A DNA stretch of 64,000 nucleotides from the NCBI GenBank assembly GCA_004764695.1, contig SMSO01000025.1:4318862-4382861 (forward strand), in the 5' to 3' direction. A program made the translations under genes and the position numbers. The DNA is from Schizochytrium sp. TIO01. Taxonomy: Eukaryota; Sar; Bigyra; Thraustochytrida; Thraustochytriidae. Below the pieces are notes generated by a model. That model did no database searches. It was not told the origin of the DNA and worked only from the letters and a program-made list of their open reading frames with translations. Positions 20,929 through 34,100 of the stretch are shown one piece after another (position 1 is the stretch's first letter; each line of letters opens with the position of its first letter).

Positions 20929-22167
20929 CTATCTAAATCTGACGGCGTCGATCTGCTCGAGGGACGGCAAAGTGGCTGCGAGACGTTTACGATATTCGTA
21001 GTCCCGAGCGATTGGGTTGTGATCAAGGTAGATTGTGGACAGCTGTTCACTCAAAGGCTTGAGCTTCTCGATCTCCTCAAAAGTGGAGATGCCATTGTAG
21101 CTCATCCAAAGTTCCTTGAGGTTTGGGAGCTTATCCACAGGAAGTCCATCCATAGACTTAATCCGGTTGTTGCTCACATCAATAGTGTCAAGCTTAGTTA
21201 ACGTTTCGAGCCCACTAAACTCCTCAATGCCCTGGTGGCTTAAGTAGAGCTCTTCAAGGGACTCTAAGCCAGCGAATCCGTCCCCAATATGCCGCATCCG
21301 GTTGCTCTGTACCGAAATCCGTACAAGTTTCTTCAGCTCATCGATCCCTTCGACGCGCTCAATCTTGTTACGGCCAAGCCAGAGCTCCTCCAAATTAACA
21401 AGCTGGTTAAGGCCTTCCATCTTACGGATACGGTTCATGCCGAGATCAAGAACACGGAGTTGGGTGAGGGTCTCTAGGCCCTGGATCTTTGAAAGCTTAT
21501 TCTCTGCGACGTAAAGCCTTTCGAGCTTGGTCAAAGGAGCGAGAATAGCTGGGTCTAACTCGCGGAGTCGGTTGTACGAAATGTCAAGGTTTGTAAGGTT
21601 CACGAGGTGCTGCACGCCTTCCAAGGTGTTGAGCCGGTTTTCATAAAGCTCGAGAGACACGAGGTTAGTCAATGTTGCGAGTGCAGAAACCTCACGCACA
21701 AAATTCGATCGGAGGCAAAAGGACTCCAGGTTTGTTAGATGCTCCACGCCAGTCACCACAGTGACCTTTTGACCAGAAGTGCCAATCCACTCCAATCGCT
21801 CCATGCTTGTGTCGCTCACATCCACGACATCACCAGGTTTGATAAATCGCAGCGCAGGAGGGAGCTCTTCGTCCTTCTCGTCGTCGCTAAGATACCCCTC
21901 TTCCCCAGGCTTGGGACCTTCTTTGGCATCACCACCTTCTGCATCAGTCTTGATTTCGGAGTTGGCCTCGGATTTGGGGCCCAACATGGAAGGCGTTTCG
22001 GCCACACGAACTGTTCCGTATTGGGTAACCTTGACGCCGTTGATCTCCACCGTCTTGGGCTGAAGCTCTACAGGAAGGTCTTTCTTGTCCCCACTTTCAC
22101 CATCGACGGCGCTAGAGCGGTCTTCGGCGGAAGCCTTGGCGTCGCGAGAGGCGTCTTCATCGGACAT
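20929..22167 (-). CDS. PPP1R7: Protein phosphatase 1 regulatory subunit 7 (SDS22), leucine-rich repeat protein
   Basis: The protein has 412 aa from ATG 22167 (MSDEDASRD). The frame reaches a TTG at 22191, which I reject as a start. Residues 1-125 are acidic and charged (GYLSDDEKDEELPP). From about residue 140 there are about eleven 22-residue SDS22-type leucine-rich repeats, such as LTNLVSLELYENRLNTLEGV, LTQLRVLDLGMNRIRKMEGL and LVNLEELWLGRNKIERVEGI. The C-terminal LRR cap is LSTIYLDHNPIARDYEYRKRLAATLPSLEQIDAVRFR-like, matching the SDS22 terminus (LDGNPIARDxxYRxKLxxxLPxLxQIDA). SDS22 binds PP1 catalytic subunit and controls its maturation and mitotic activity in nucleus and cytoplasm. Length is close to the usual 340-360 aa plus a longer acidic N-terminus. 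Confidence 0.95.
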   Translation of the reverse strand: MSDEDASRDAKASAEDRSSAVDGESGDKKDLPVELQPKTVEINGVKVTQYGTVRVAETPSMLGPKSEANSEIKTDAEGGDAKEGPKPGEEGYLSDDEKDEELPPALRFIKPGDVVDVSDTSMERLEWIGTSGQKVTVVTGVEHLTNLESFCLRSNFVREVSALATLTNLVSLELYENRLNTLEGVQHLVNLTNLDISYNRLRELDPAILAPLTKLERLYVAENKLSKIQGLETLTQLRVLDLGMNRIRKMEGLNQLVNLEELWLGRNKIERVEGIDELKKLVRISVQSNRMRHIGDGFAGLESLEELYLSHQGIEEFSGLETLTKLDTIDVSNNRIKSMDGLPVDKLPNLKELWMSYNGISTFEEIEKLKPLSEQLSTIYLDHNPIARDYEYRKRLAATLPSLEQIDAVRFR

Positions 22168-25100
22168 GATTGCAGAAGCAGCAGAGGCCAATAGATCAAC
22201 AGATTAATCGGTGGACAGATCACGAACGCAGCTGACGACACTCAGCTAGCGAAGACCAAGTCAGCCAGGGCACCCCACGAGGGCCGTATACTAAGCTGCT
22301 CACCGCCGAGGTCTGCTGTGGCTATTCCAAGCAATATGAAAGATTGCTGCGATTTGGTATTTTCGGCCGAATCTCGAAATTTTTAATGAACATATTATTT
22401 AGATAATTCATGAAATAAATCAACTTCGAAACATGCATACTCTGTTTTGATGAAGTACGAGTATACCCAACACACGGTTTGGAGAGAGCAAATGCGAAGC
22501 AACGATTTGCTTTGGTGCATCAGCTCCTTGCAGGGTCTTCATTAGTAGTCTTTGATTGACTCAAGTAATTTGATGAGACAAATTGCTTATAAGGTTACTA
22601 ACTAGCCCAAGTAGCCCAACATAGAACCTAGATACTAGCGGGAAGTGGGTACTATTGGTGGCAAGGACTGATGCCTAGTACTTCTACTGGTCGCCAACTA
22701 ACAAAGGAATTTGCATGGAACCCCGGCATCAATGATGTACCTGAGTTGTATCATGGTTAACAACATATGGTATAGAGTACCGTCCTTTTCTCAAGCCGTG
22801 CTAAGCACACTCAAACAATATGCCTAACTTTAAACTTTGTCAGCAGTGTTATAGGAGAAATTTAATCTATTTACAATTTGAGGAAACAGGAAAGTGCTAA
22901 GGAGAAGGATTCTTTTTGGAGAGTTGGTGTACGTATTTCAATCTGAGAAGGGTCTACAAATTCGTAGAACTGACCTCTATCTTTGGTTTACGAACAGGCA
23001 AACTGCTGTAATTCGCAGCCTGCGTTACTCTATGAAAGTAATATTAGTTCTGCTTGAGTTGTAGAGTAAGTTTCAATCGTTCTAGTGGACGTTCTAGCCT
23101 GTTTTGCATTTTGAAGTCAACATAGATTAGGGGGGAAACTTTTGATCCTTCATTAAGTATGCTATTTTGACCCAGGTCATTTGGCTTCTTATTCTCAATG
23201 TTGCATTTTCTATGCAAGAATATTCATAAATCCTTGTTGTTCTCAAGTTCTAAGAACTTGGACATGGTAAATGAGATTTCACGCGTAGTTTAACAAGCAT
23301 CAAAAGACGTTTGAGGGGCTGCTCAAGCATTATTAAACAAGCCATATGTATTTGGGGTGAAACATCCGTTTAAACAGATCATAGTCTCTTCGGACTTGAA
23401 AAATGTTGAGAAAAATAATGAAAAAACAGTGAAGTATAAAAGCAAATTCCAGTGGTCAATAAGCTGAGTGGTACAATCTTATTATATGACCGCCATATGT
23501 ATGTTGTTGGTTCTTTTTACTGTTAGCGCAAAATAGTTCAAATTTAGGAGCGCAGGCTTCTTCAAACAACCACTAGTTTAACTGACACAAAACAGCAAAG
23601 GGAAGCCTTTGTGTCACGTTGGCAAGGACCCCACCTGCCCATGTGCCAACAACACGTAATAAGCTTTATACAATTCCTGAAAATGAGTTCGACATGTCGT
23701 AACGAATCTATCTTCAAAACCGAGTTTGATCCATTGCTTATGGAGGTCTGCTGATTTCAGTCTAAGAAACCCGCTTGCTTCACACACTTAACTGATGCGC
23801 ATTTGATACACATCATTTTCTTCTACAGGCCCGCCTACTTTGTAGCATCATCAATGGCTCACCTGCCCACGACAACTTCCTGTACCAGATACTCTTCGGC
23901 AAGTACAACACATCTCACCACTAACACCAAGCAGGCCGTCCTATCCTTGATTTCTACTTCTTTACACAGAATGTGTCCTCTAGAGGCACATTTAGACCCA
24001 CCAATGAATTATCATATTAGTTCATTCAGTTCATTGCATAGCGACATGATATATCAGTACCAAGTCCCTCCTAAGTAGGTATTAGAATGTTTAGTACACG
24101 AGAAAAATATATATAAAAATTTTAAAAAAATTGCCCGTTACGCCAGGTGTACAAAGCAAGTTTGTCAGCCTCTAAGACATGACGCATTTATCCGTGCTCA
24201 AGGTCACGCCTCCATAGAGAGGCATTCGACCAATGTTCGCTATCGCAGAGCTGCACTTAAATCAGCTGTGGCTCGCAAAAACGATCGATCTCTTGTTCTA
24301 AATTACTCGCCCGACACTGGTACGCATACATACATATATATATATCAGCAAGAAGTTGCGTAGAAGACCTTCGTTGCCCCCCTCCGTGAAAAGGTGCCAG
24401 GGAGGGTAACGTCTCCATAAGAGAACGATCAAATTCAACATCATTGCAAAGGAAGGGTGGCTGAAATGGTGATCACTGCCTGCCACGCTGCCTGAACGTT
24501 GCCCAAAGTCTGGATAGGAGCAGGCGCTGAGAAAAAGCTGTCAGTCTGTGCACGCCACCTCGCTGACTCAGGTACCTTGATAGTAACGCAGCGCGAGAAA
24601 TACCCTCGAGAAAGCGACCAAATCTGTGAGGTCAAGTTGATATGCGGTTCTCCTGGAACTAAAGGGAGAAAGAAAGAGCAATTGACCCATTGATCAATCA
24701 GAAACACACTATCAACTTAGTTCGAAGAAAGCAGGAACAGAAGAACATCTTAGTGCATAAAAACGGGAACTTTGATGTTACAAGCAGGTATTACAGTGGC
24801 AGGTTGCACGTTATAGAGGAGCACTTTGGCGCAGTAAGTAAACAATACACTCGACGGAAGTGGCTCCGCCGGAGGCCAAGACCTTGACGTCTCGTGGCCT
24901 TCGTGCACAGGGTGGCAAGCTGCAGGGCACGGCAGGGCACGGCAGCTTTACGCCAGAGTGTACGCACGGGGCGTATGCACTGAGCAAGTCTTGTGCACTG
25001 CGATATATCAAGGCCGCAGCACTATTTCGTGTACGTGTGCTGTCCTGATTATTTTTCATGAAGAAGGACTGAGACTGAAAGACCAAGGAACTGTTGAAGT

Positions 25101-25187
25101 CAGAAGGACAGACGCCGTAGAGCAAAGGAAGGATTATTTGCTCGCTTCCTACTTAGAGCGCAGTAACCTGTTGCGGGAGTAGGTATC
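22168..25187. other. 3-kb divergent intergenic region
   Basis: This lies between the start of SDS22 (-) and the start of the giant DUF2254-like gene (+), so both promoters are here. It is AT-rich with a short TA run at about 24334-24345. No frame resembles a known protein and no RNA gene was recognised. Confidence 0.55.
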
Positions 25188-28100
25188 ATGACTGGGTTTG
25201 GGTCTTCTCAGTCTGATGACAGGCCAAATAGTTATAGCCAAGGGAACACATCAAATAAACAAACCAAGAAGGTGCACGCAGCCAACTTTGACGACATGAA
25301 GTCGATCGACTCGGTTCAAAGTCATGCATCTGTAAGCACGCACGACGACGATGAAGAAGATGACAAACATGAAACAGCGCGCATGAGATTCGCATTAGGT
25401 TTCACCCTTCCATTTGATTTTGGGAAATTCTACTTGATTCCAATCACTATTATTCCTGGAATCGCTATTGCCCTTCAGCAGGGGTTATGGCGATTTGAAG
25501 ATGATTTACCACTGAAAAACCAAATTGATGACGTTGTCCAAGTCCGTGCGACAATGGACATGATCGCCCGCGATGTTGTTATCGTACTTGGATTACTCGT
25601 AACATCGTCATTTGTTGTACTGCAAATGTTCGCTGCCAACTTCCTGACACACACAATTTCATTGTTCTTTCGCAATCGAAGTCTTTTCCTTATTTTGGCA
25701 TTTATTTGTATGTCAGCAATCTTTTGTGTCGTTGTTGATACAATGGTGCATGAAGAATTCAACCTTTATATATCAATACGTATTGCATACGCACTTCGGA
25801 TGCTGTCTCTGTCCATCACCTTTCCATACTTCAATTTTCTTGTAAATTTTCTCAGTTCCGAATCACTCATTAAACAGGTGTGCGAGAATGCTGTGCAATG
25901 TCTTCATAGCCTTGGCAAGCTCGTTGTAGAGGAGAAAGGCGACTATGACGATGATGTTCTGAGTGTTCACTCAGCACGCGCATGGCTCAGTGGATGGCCT
26001 AAAGCCAGGTCAATGACACAAGATAAAATTGAAAAGGCCGTAGTCTCACACCAGGTTGATTGGATCAACGCAGTAGAACTCCTCACCGACATTGGCTTGT
26101 CAACGTTGAAGCAAAAAGACAAGGAAAATGCAAACAACGCAATGCTGTCACTTTATACTATTGCATGTGAGTATTCACATTCCAAAATGTCAGGCAAAGT
26201 TCCAGATTCTTGGTTTCTATTATCTGATCCTATTCGAATCCGCCCTGACTTTTCATCACTTTCGGTAGAGGTACTGGATAACTTAGAAAGCAAGGAGATA
26301 TGGTGCGAGTGGAAGATTTTGCGTGCTTATCAGTTGTTACTGGAGACGTCCAATACGTTGGATATGCCGAACCTTTGCGGTTTAGCAGCATTTTATACCC
26401 GCAAAATTGGTGAACTAGCAGCTCAAAGAGGCCAGCGCGAAGTTGTTGAGGTATGCATTAAGTTCTTAAACACATACATTGCTTATCTCATTCATGAAAA
26501 GAATATCCCCGTTCTTTCAGGAGTTCTCAATGAATACCGTGAGCTAGGTGTGGAGATGGTTCGTATGGATGCCTTTTTCACAAACATGATTAAAGAAATT
26601 GATAGCACACTAAGCTCCGCTGAGCGGCAACGAAAGAGTAGCGTTATTTTACGAAGCATCACCTTGGCACGTCGAAGCATGCGGGGACATTATGGTAATG
26701 CTGCAACCAATAGTACATCGCTTGATCCGCAATCATTGAGTCTGCATCACATGCGTCGTCAGCGGAAGAGTCTGGGATCTATCAGAAATGAAATTGCATC
26801 TGCTAGGCGCCAGAGTGGAGATGCTACAGCTGCAGGCTCCGCGCTTTATAATATCAAAGCAATAGCGCCTGGGAGACTTACAAATTTTATTTCTGGTATT
26901 CGAGGAACATTTATACAGGGGCAAGATGATTTTGACAACCGCTCTACGGCTCGTATGCGATCGATGAGGTCTCGGTTCATCAACCAAAAGCTTCACTATA
27001 GTAAAATGCTTGGAACTGTAGCCAATAATCTACGACAACATCTCGTTGCAAGTACAGATCATACCCTTGGAATTATTGCAGAAACAATTGCTCACGACAT
27101 GGGTGAGATCTGCGCAGAAGCGTACAAAAATGAATGTGAAGCCCATGAAGAATTATTAGCTATCTTTCTTACGCTAGATGATACACAAACTCAAAGTTCC
27201 CAACGCCAAACCCATCGAGGCATCCGTCGGTCTCAAGTTAAGCTCGCTACATACTACCTAGTTGGTGGTGACATCGAGCTAGCTAAAGAGATCCATCAAG
27301 ATATGGAGGAAGAACCCATGTTTCGAATTAGGCAAATTTATCGCGAGTTAGTAGCTATGGATACTGAAAACTTTTGGGAAATTTCATTTCGTAGCCGAAA
27401 TTTGGATTACCTCAGCCCCCCTTATCGAGCTCAATTAAAGACCTTTTTTGGATGGTTCGAAGATTTTAGCTTCGAAAAGCTAGGAAAGATGGACAATGAC
27501 CTATTTGATGTTTCCAAGAATGTTCATTTAGGAGTTAATGATGAGGACCAAGAGGGCCACTCGGAATCGAGTCTGGGTCAAGAAGAGAAAGATGAAAGCC
27601 AGGAGCATGGTTCTCCCATTGCAATGAGTACTGAGGAGAATGACGGCCAAGAACGCGATGGCGCGTCAGCTTCCCTGTGTTCTGATCGGGACGAAAGCGA
27701 AGCTGATATAAGCATGAGTGAAAAGTCGGAGGCTAAACGTCGTACAAGAGCAAGTATCGATGTTCGTCGGCGATCAATTTTAGAAAGCGACATTCGTAGA
27801 CCAAGTGTGGTTAAAAGCGAGACGGAACAAGTCTTAGAAGATCTCAACCAGAAAACTGGCTCGTTATGTTGGCGTTTGCAACTTTTTGGGGAAGATGGTC
27901 TCTTACGAATTTTTATCAACACCTCCCTTTATACCGTTGGTTGTCTTGTTGTTGGTGTTCTCCTGGACCAGTGGAATGGGAGCAGCGCCGTTCCTGTTAG
28001 TTTTACTCAATTTGAGGCCGATGTCATGATCAGTGGTTTAGCTGTTACATCCATTCTTCTATATGTGGTGTTGTGTGTGAGCTCTATGATTATCTTGCAG

Positions 28101-31100
28101 CTTGTCGCAGCGAGATATAAGTTTCATCCAGATATGCTTTCTTTTCTGCGAGATCCTATTCTCTACTTTATTTTGGCTCAAATCATGGTAAGTTGCATGC
28201 TTACTACAATGATCAGCATTTACATCGAAGAAGAAGCTGTACCAAAGCGTACGATTCGTTTTACGATCGTGCTTATTATGCTTAACATTGTGCTTTTGCT
28301 GGTTTACTATACTCGACTTTTCTTTGTTCTGCAACCAGATAGCATTCTCAACAATGTTCAACGCCGTACGCTTAGTCATGTTCGAGTTGCAATTGGCCGC
28401 ACCAACACACTCCGAAACCTGAAAAAGAAATGTGCAACAGGCACTACAAAATCACAATTTTTGCGAATGAATACTATTACAGCGCGGTACGGGCCAACGC
28501 AAAATAATACAACGGATGCAAAGGCAGAGCAGTCTGCTGCAAAAGCGTCTCTTGATAAACTTCGAGAAGAAGTATGGTATCACCAGTTCCAAGCTCATGA
28601 ACATATCAAAAGAATCTGTGATTTTGCATTCGCTTGCGTGCAAGACTCCGATGAAACAAATCTCAACAAGGCAATCTCGATACTCTTGGTCATCATTAAG
28701 GAGTATGCCGTGAGTAAGAAAAAGTTGCCAGATGAGTGGTTCGAAGTTCGTGGTTTGCTTCGTCGTACATCTGATTTTATCAACTTTTCTGCATATAGAA
28801 TTACGCTGGTTACGGAACAGCGTGTGTGGTTTGAATGGAAAGTTCTTGCACAGTATCTTCTGATATTCGATGAATGCATTAAGCTTGCTCGTGTTGATGC
28901 ATGTCAAGCAGTGACACTGAAGACCGGAAGTATTGCAAAAGGTTTCATTCAGGCAAACGATACCAATGCATACAGAGTGGCAATAAACTTTATTAATACG
29001 TTTATGCGTCGCGCAATCAATAATAAAAGCAATGAGGTTGCAGGCCAACTTGTCATGCAGAACTATATGCTTATGCAAGAGATCATTAGAACTAAGTTTG
29101 ATGAACGTACTGAACCAGTAGTTCAAGAAAGATGGCGTGCCATTATCTCAGACCAAGGTCGTTATCAAAAGTATTATGCACAAGTTGCGCTTTTGAAAGG
29201 GCTTGGAGCTATTGTTGAAAACGTAGCTATGTCGTTGAGTCAAATTTGCAGTGTTGCCCTTGAAGTTGATGAATTAGTTCACATTGACATGCTTGAGCTG
29301 CTTTTGACAGTCGATGATACGGCGGATGGAGATCAGGATTCTCTTGTGGGCATTCGTCGAGCACAAGCAAAACTTGGCCTCAAATATATAATCACAAACA
29401 ACGAGTCCTTCGCGCGGATGGTAGCAAGTGATTTTGAGGTAGAGACCTACAGTCGCCTTAAAAACATTGTAGATGAAATGTTATCAACAAATCGGGCAGA
29501 ATACTGGGAGGTGTCTGAGAATGGACTGCCAACAGAGTTTCTCTCTCATGAAGAAAAAATGCAACTTGCAACTTTTTTTACATTTGTTGAAGAAGAGAAG
29601 GCCGCGGAGGAGCTTAATAACCCCTCAGGTAGCAAACCTGCTCCACCTCTAAAACCATATATTGACGAAATTCTAGAAAACAAAACTAGCAAGCAGCTGG
29701 GTTTCCGTCCTAGGACACAGCAAGAACTCATTGACCGTCGCCGAATGGCTGGAGGATCATCCAGATCTCTACAAAGTATCGACGACAAACTCAAAGCAAC
29801 TACGAATACATTTCGTATGGGGACAGGGCGAAGTGCATCAATTTCTATCGTCAATAACCATACGAGCATTTTGGATGATGGCTTTAGTGTGTCTCAACTT
29901 GATGATTTCCTAGAGGCTATTTTTGCACAAGTGAAGGGTCAACTACCCATGCAGGAATTATGTACCAGACTTCTACTTCCTCTCACTCTGATGGGGATTT
30001 TTACGATTGTGCTGTTATCTATTAGTTTTGCTGTTGACAACGTCATGGCTCAGGACGATGAGACCATCAAATTCACCCTGAGTGATATCTGGTCCCTGAG
30101 TAACGAGCCAAAGGATACTACTTTACCTGCTGAGCTAGTCATTCGCATTTTTTCTGTGATTATGATGTGCTCATTGATTGCACTTCAAAAGTCGGCTTCA
30201 CGAGTGGTCAGGCATGTATGGATGCTTTTTCGCTCAGCACGTTGGGTACAGGTGATATGGCTACTTGATATCTGTGCTGTGAGTTTTGCATTGTTAAACG
30301 CAGGATTCAGTATTGAAAAAGCTCGACCGACACTATCTCTGATAAGTGTGATTTTGGCTTCACTTAGTGTTATGACTCTCTACCCGTACTTTTCATACTT
30401 TTTTGTCTTTCTTGACGAAAACCGTTTGCTTACCCATGTCGTTCTGCAAGATTTACGAATGCTAAATCAACTGAGTAAATCCAGCGATTCTACGTCTAAC
30501 GTTCTTCATCTTGTACATTCTCTCCAGCGTGTTGCGGATTTTGCATCATCCACAATTCGTGTCAAAGATAAAACAAACGCAATGAAATCCGTTAACGCTC
30601 TCTACTGTATTGCGCGGTGCTACCTGAATGTGAAGCAGAACCTTGAGACTTCCTTCTTTTTCAAGTTCAACGAGCTTCCAGAACTGGCATCGATGTCAGA
30701 CTTTGCACGGCTTTCAATCGACTTTCGAACCACAATCTCGGAGGACCGATCATGGGTTGAGTGGAAATTTTTAAGGCACTTGCTCATTTTGTTCCAAGAA
30801 AGTGTGGGTCATATGGCGGAAGTGTGCTACCGCATAGTTATAAGTACTCGAGAGCTCGCCGAAGCAGCTATGCGGAAGGGTGATCTTGCTCTTTTGGACC
30901 TGTCCATTAAATTTCTTAACACTTTTCTGAAGATTGCTCTAGAAAGGATGGATATTCGACTGGTGTATAATATCATGTTTCAATACCGGAAGCTAGGAGA
31001 GAATATAATAAATGGGCGTCTTCTGTCCCCGAACAACAACATCACAGCCAAAGAGTCAGATCGCTATGTCTTAGACATTGCCTTTTTCTTTCGTCATTAT

Positions 31101-34100
31101 GCTCATGTTGCTCAGTCACGTGGTATTGGTTTCGTTACTGAGTTGATCACTCATGACCTTTTCGTTCTATGCATGGCCGCCTCTCGTCGTAATGCAAAAT
31201 GTCATGATGATTTGCTCAATATTTCTCTGCAGTCATATTCAAAGGACTCTTCGATTGGCCGAAGGGGCGTCCGGCGAGCACAACTCAAATTGTCAGCGTT
31301 TTATATTGTTCAAAAGAGGATGGCTCATATGGAAAAGGTTCTTGAGGAAATACTCAGTGAAGACAATTTAGATCAAATTATTAGGGCCTATGCAGACCTT
31401 AGCGCTCCAGAAGTATCGCTGAACTTTTGGGAAATTAATGAGCGCAACTACAACATTGATCACATGATTCCTGAACAACACCGTGCGCTACGTGAACTTC
31501 TTGAACGTTTCCCTGAGAATTTGCGTGACCTGTGCCATGGATTTGAGAGCCGGGTGCACAAACGAATTGATGTCAAAGCTAACCAAGGTTCGGACAGACC
31601 AGCTTCCTCAAGCAAAAAGTCAGAAAGTACCGGAAATACACAGAGTCTTGAGTCTGTCTTTAGTGGATTTTCTCGCGAAATTGTTATTCGTGCCCGTGAA
31701 AGTGCAAAAAGAGTAGAGGCGAGGGATGCAAGTTCCGTCAATAGAAAGACAATGCGATATTTGGGCATGCAAAAAGCGCGCTTCGGCAGCACCATGCGTA
31801 TTCTCTCAACGTCAAATGCTGAAAATGGAGGAAAACCAGGTGAATCTCCGGGGTCGTCAATGGAAAACCTGAATACAGGTAGTAGTATGGCAAATGCAAG
31901 CCAGAAGGCTTGGTTTGTAGTTGTCCTGCTCCTTTTTATTGCCTTATCTGCCACTTTTATTGCCGCTGCGCTTGATTCGAATCTGAGCACAGCTCATCTT
32001 TTTCTCTTCCTGCCAAGCACCACAGTAAAAGATCGACAACAGACTCTTAAATTTCTTGGCAAGGCCTCGGTAGTCATCTTTTGCATTGTCTTGACCCCAA
32101 CCCTTATTATGCTTCAAATAAATTCTCGCCATCTATTGGGAGTGATAGCAGAGCAATTTTTCAAGGATCGGCGTGTCGCTTTTCTACTAACCTACTATTC
32201 ATCCGCGGCTGTATACTGTTTGGCAGCTCATTATGTTACAACAGACACTTATGCTCCAAGGCTAGCTGTGCTGGCCAGTGGTGCCGTTGTGGCGACATTA
32301 ATTTGCTTTCTCTTCCCTTACTTTGCCACGGTCTTTGAGTTTTTAGATCCTCACGGCGTGGTAATGCGGATGCTTAAACACTCAACAAAAGCAGTGAACG
32401 AGAGCACAACCGCTCGTAAGCCATCACACTCCAAAATTATCTTTGAGCAAATGCAGCTAGATAGGCTTTTACAGCAACTCACTGGCTTTGCAAATGCATC
32501 TTTGCGAGATAAAGACAAGAACAACTTAACGAATGTAGTTCGTGTTCTATCAACTTTTATGGAGCATTACCTCTATTTAAAAAGCCGTCTTGACCAGAGG
32601 TGGTTTGATGCAACAGGGCGTCACATGCGAATTTCTCAAGATTTCGGGTCTCTAGAGCCTGACCAACTTGTCATCATGTCAGAGACCCGGACATGGGTTG
32701 AGGCTAAGCTACTTCGTCAATTCCTGGGACTTTTTAACGAAGCGTTAGTCAACATGCAAGAAAGCTGTTTTCTTATTGCTATCGAGACAGTGAAAATTGG
32801 GCATCTAGCGATTGAAGTCCTTGACTACCACACCGTTGAGCTTGTGGTCAAGATGCTGAATACTTATTTGAGGTCTTGCTTGAATAAACGTGCTATTCGT
32901 GCGATCTACAATACTCTTCATCAATATCGGCAATTTGCTGAACTGTTAGTTATATCTTCGGCAGGACAGCATCAACCCTTGAATAAATTTGCTATCAGTA
33001 TTGCGCAGTACCTTCGCTACTATGGGTCTGTGGCAGCTTCCATGCGCATTGAATTTGTTGTTCAGGTTATTGCTTTCGACTTGGCTCGTATGTGCGAAAC
33101 GGCGTTTACACTTGGTTTCGATAACAACGTTACGAATGACCGTACTTTGGCGGAGCTTTTAGCCCTTTTTGATAGCATGCAACCAAGCACCTCGACCGCA
33201 AATGTAGTGAGTGAGTTTGAGCGCCGCGAACAGGTCTGCAAAGAGTTTGGCAATAATATGGAGTCGATTGCTCGTGCGAGCATGTGTCTCGCTACTCTTT
33301 ATCTCGAAATGGGCGATCAACATCGTGCAGACGTCATCATTGACAAACTGAACGAAAGCTGTCAACCTAATATCCTAGAACGTGCACGAGATAAAATTGA
33401 GAAGTGCACTGAGCGGGACTTCTGGGAAGCGAACGATCGGGGATCAAACTTTGATTTCTTACCAGAATCTCGGCGCGCAAAGCTCATGCAACTTTTTATG
33501 GCTCTCCGCAATGGAGAGGAGCGTCTTCGGGAGCGTGAATCTGCCTTGGTCATTCGCGCTGGAGCTGATCCAACAAAGATCAAAAGCTTGAACATGCCGA
33601 ATAGCTTGTTTGCTGCAATCCACCGTCGAGCTGCGGAGTCTCGTAGTTCAGGACTTGTGCCAGCAGTCAACAACGGACCAAGCTTGGCAACGATTAGCCT
33701 TGCCCATGCAGCGATGATGCGTAAAGTGAAGCGAATCAGAGACGCTCGGGAGCAGCATGAGAAAGAGCAGGTTCAAATTGAGCAAGATGATTCTGTTGAA
33801 ACGCAGGCACTGGTAATGCAGTCTTTCATGGGAGCTCACATGGAAGAATCAACTCGAAGCACTCGCCACCGGAATTCTGTAAGAGAGATGGCCCACGCAA
33901 CTCGTGTTCGCCAATCTCGCAGAGGAAGTGCTAACAATTTATTGTCCCTCTTTGCAGGGACGAGCAAAGCAGCACAACGTGCTCACGAAGAAAACATGAA
34001 TGAAGGTTCTGTTGTATCGTTTACCTCAGTCGCTTCGATGACTGAGACTCGACAGGGGCGAGGCGCATACAATTCAGTTGCTTCCCTCGATGGTCCAGGC

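Noticed and set aside
31780-31800. GCTTCGGCAGCAC string like the 5' end of U6 snRNA
   Set aside because: It lies inside the giant coding frame (encoding FGSTM) and no U6 central sequence (ACAGAGA) follows.
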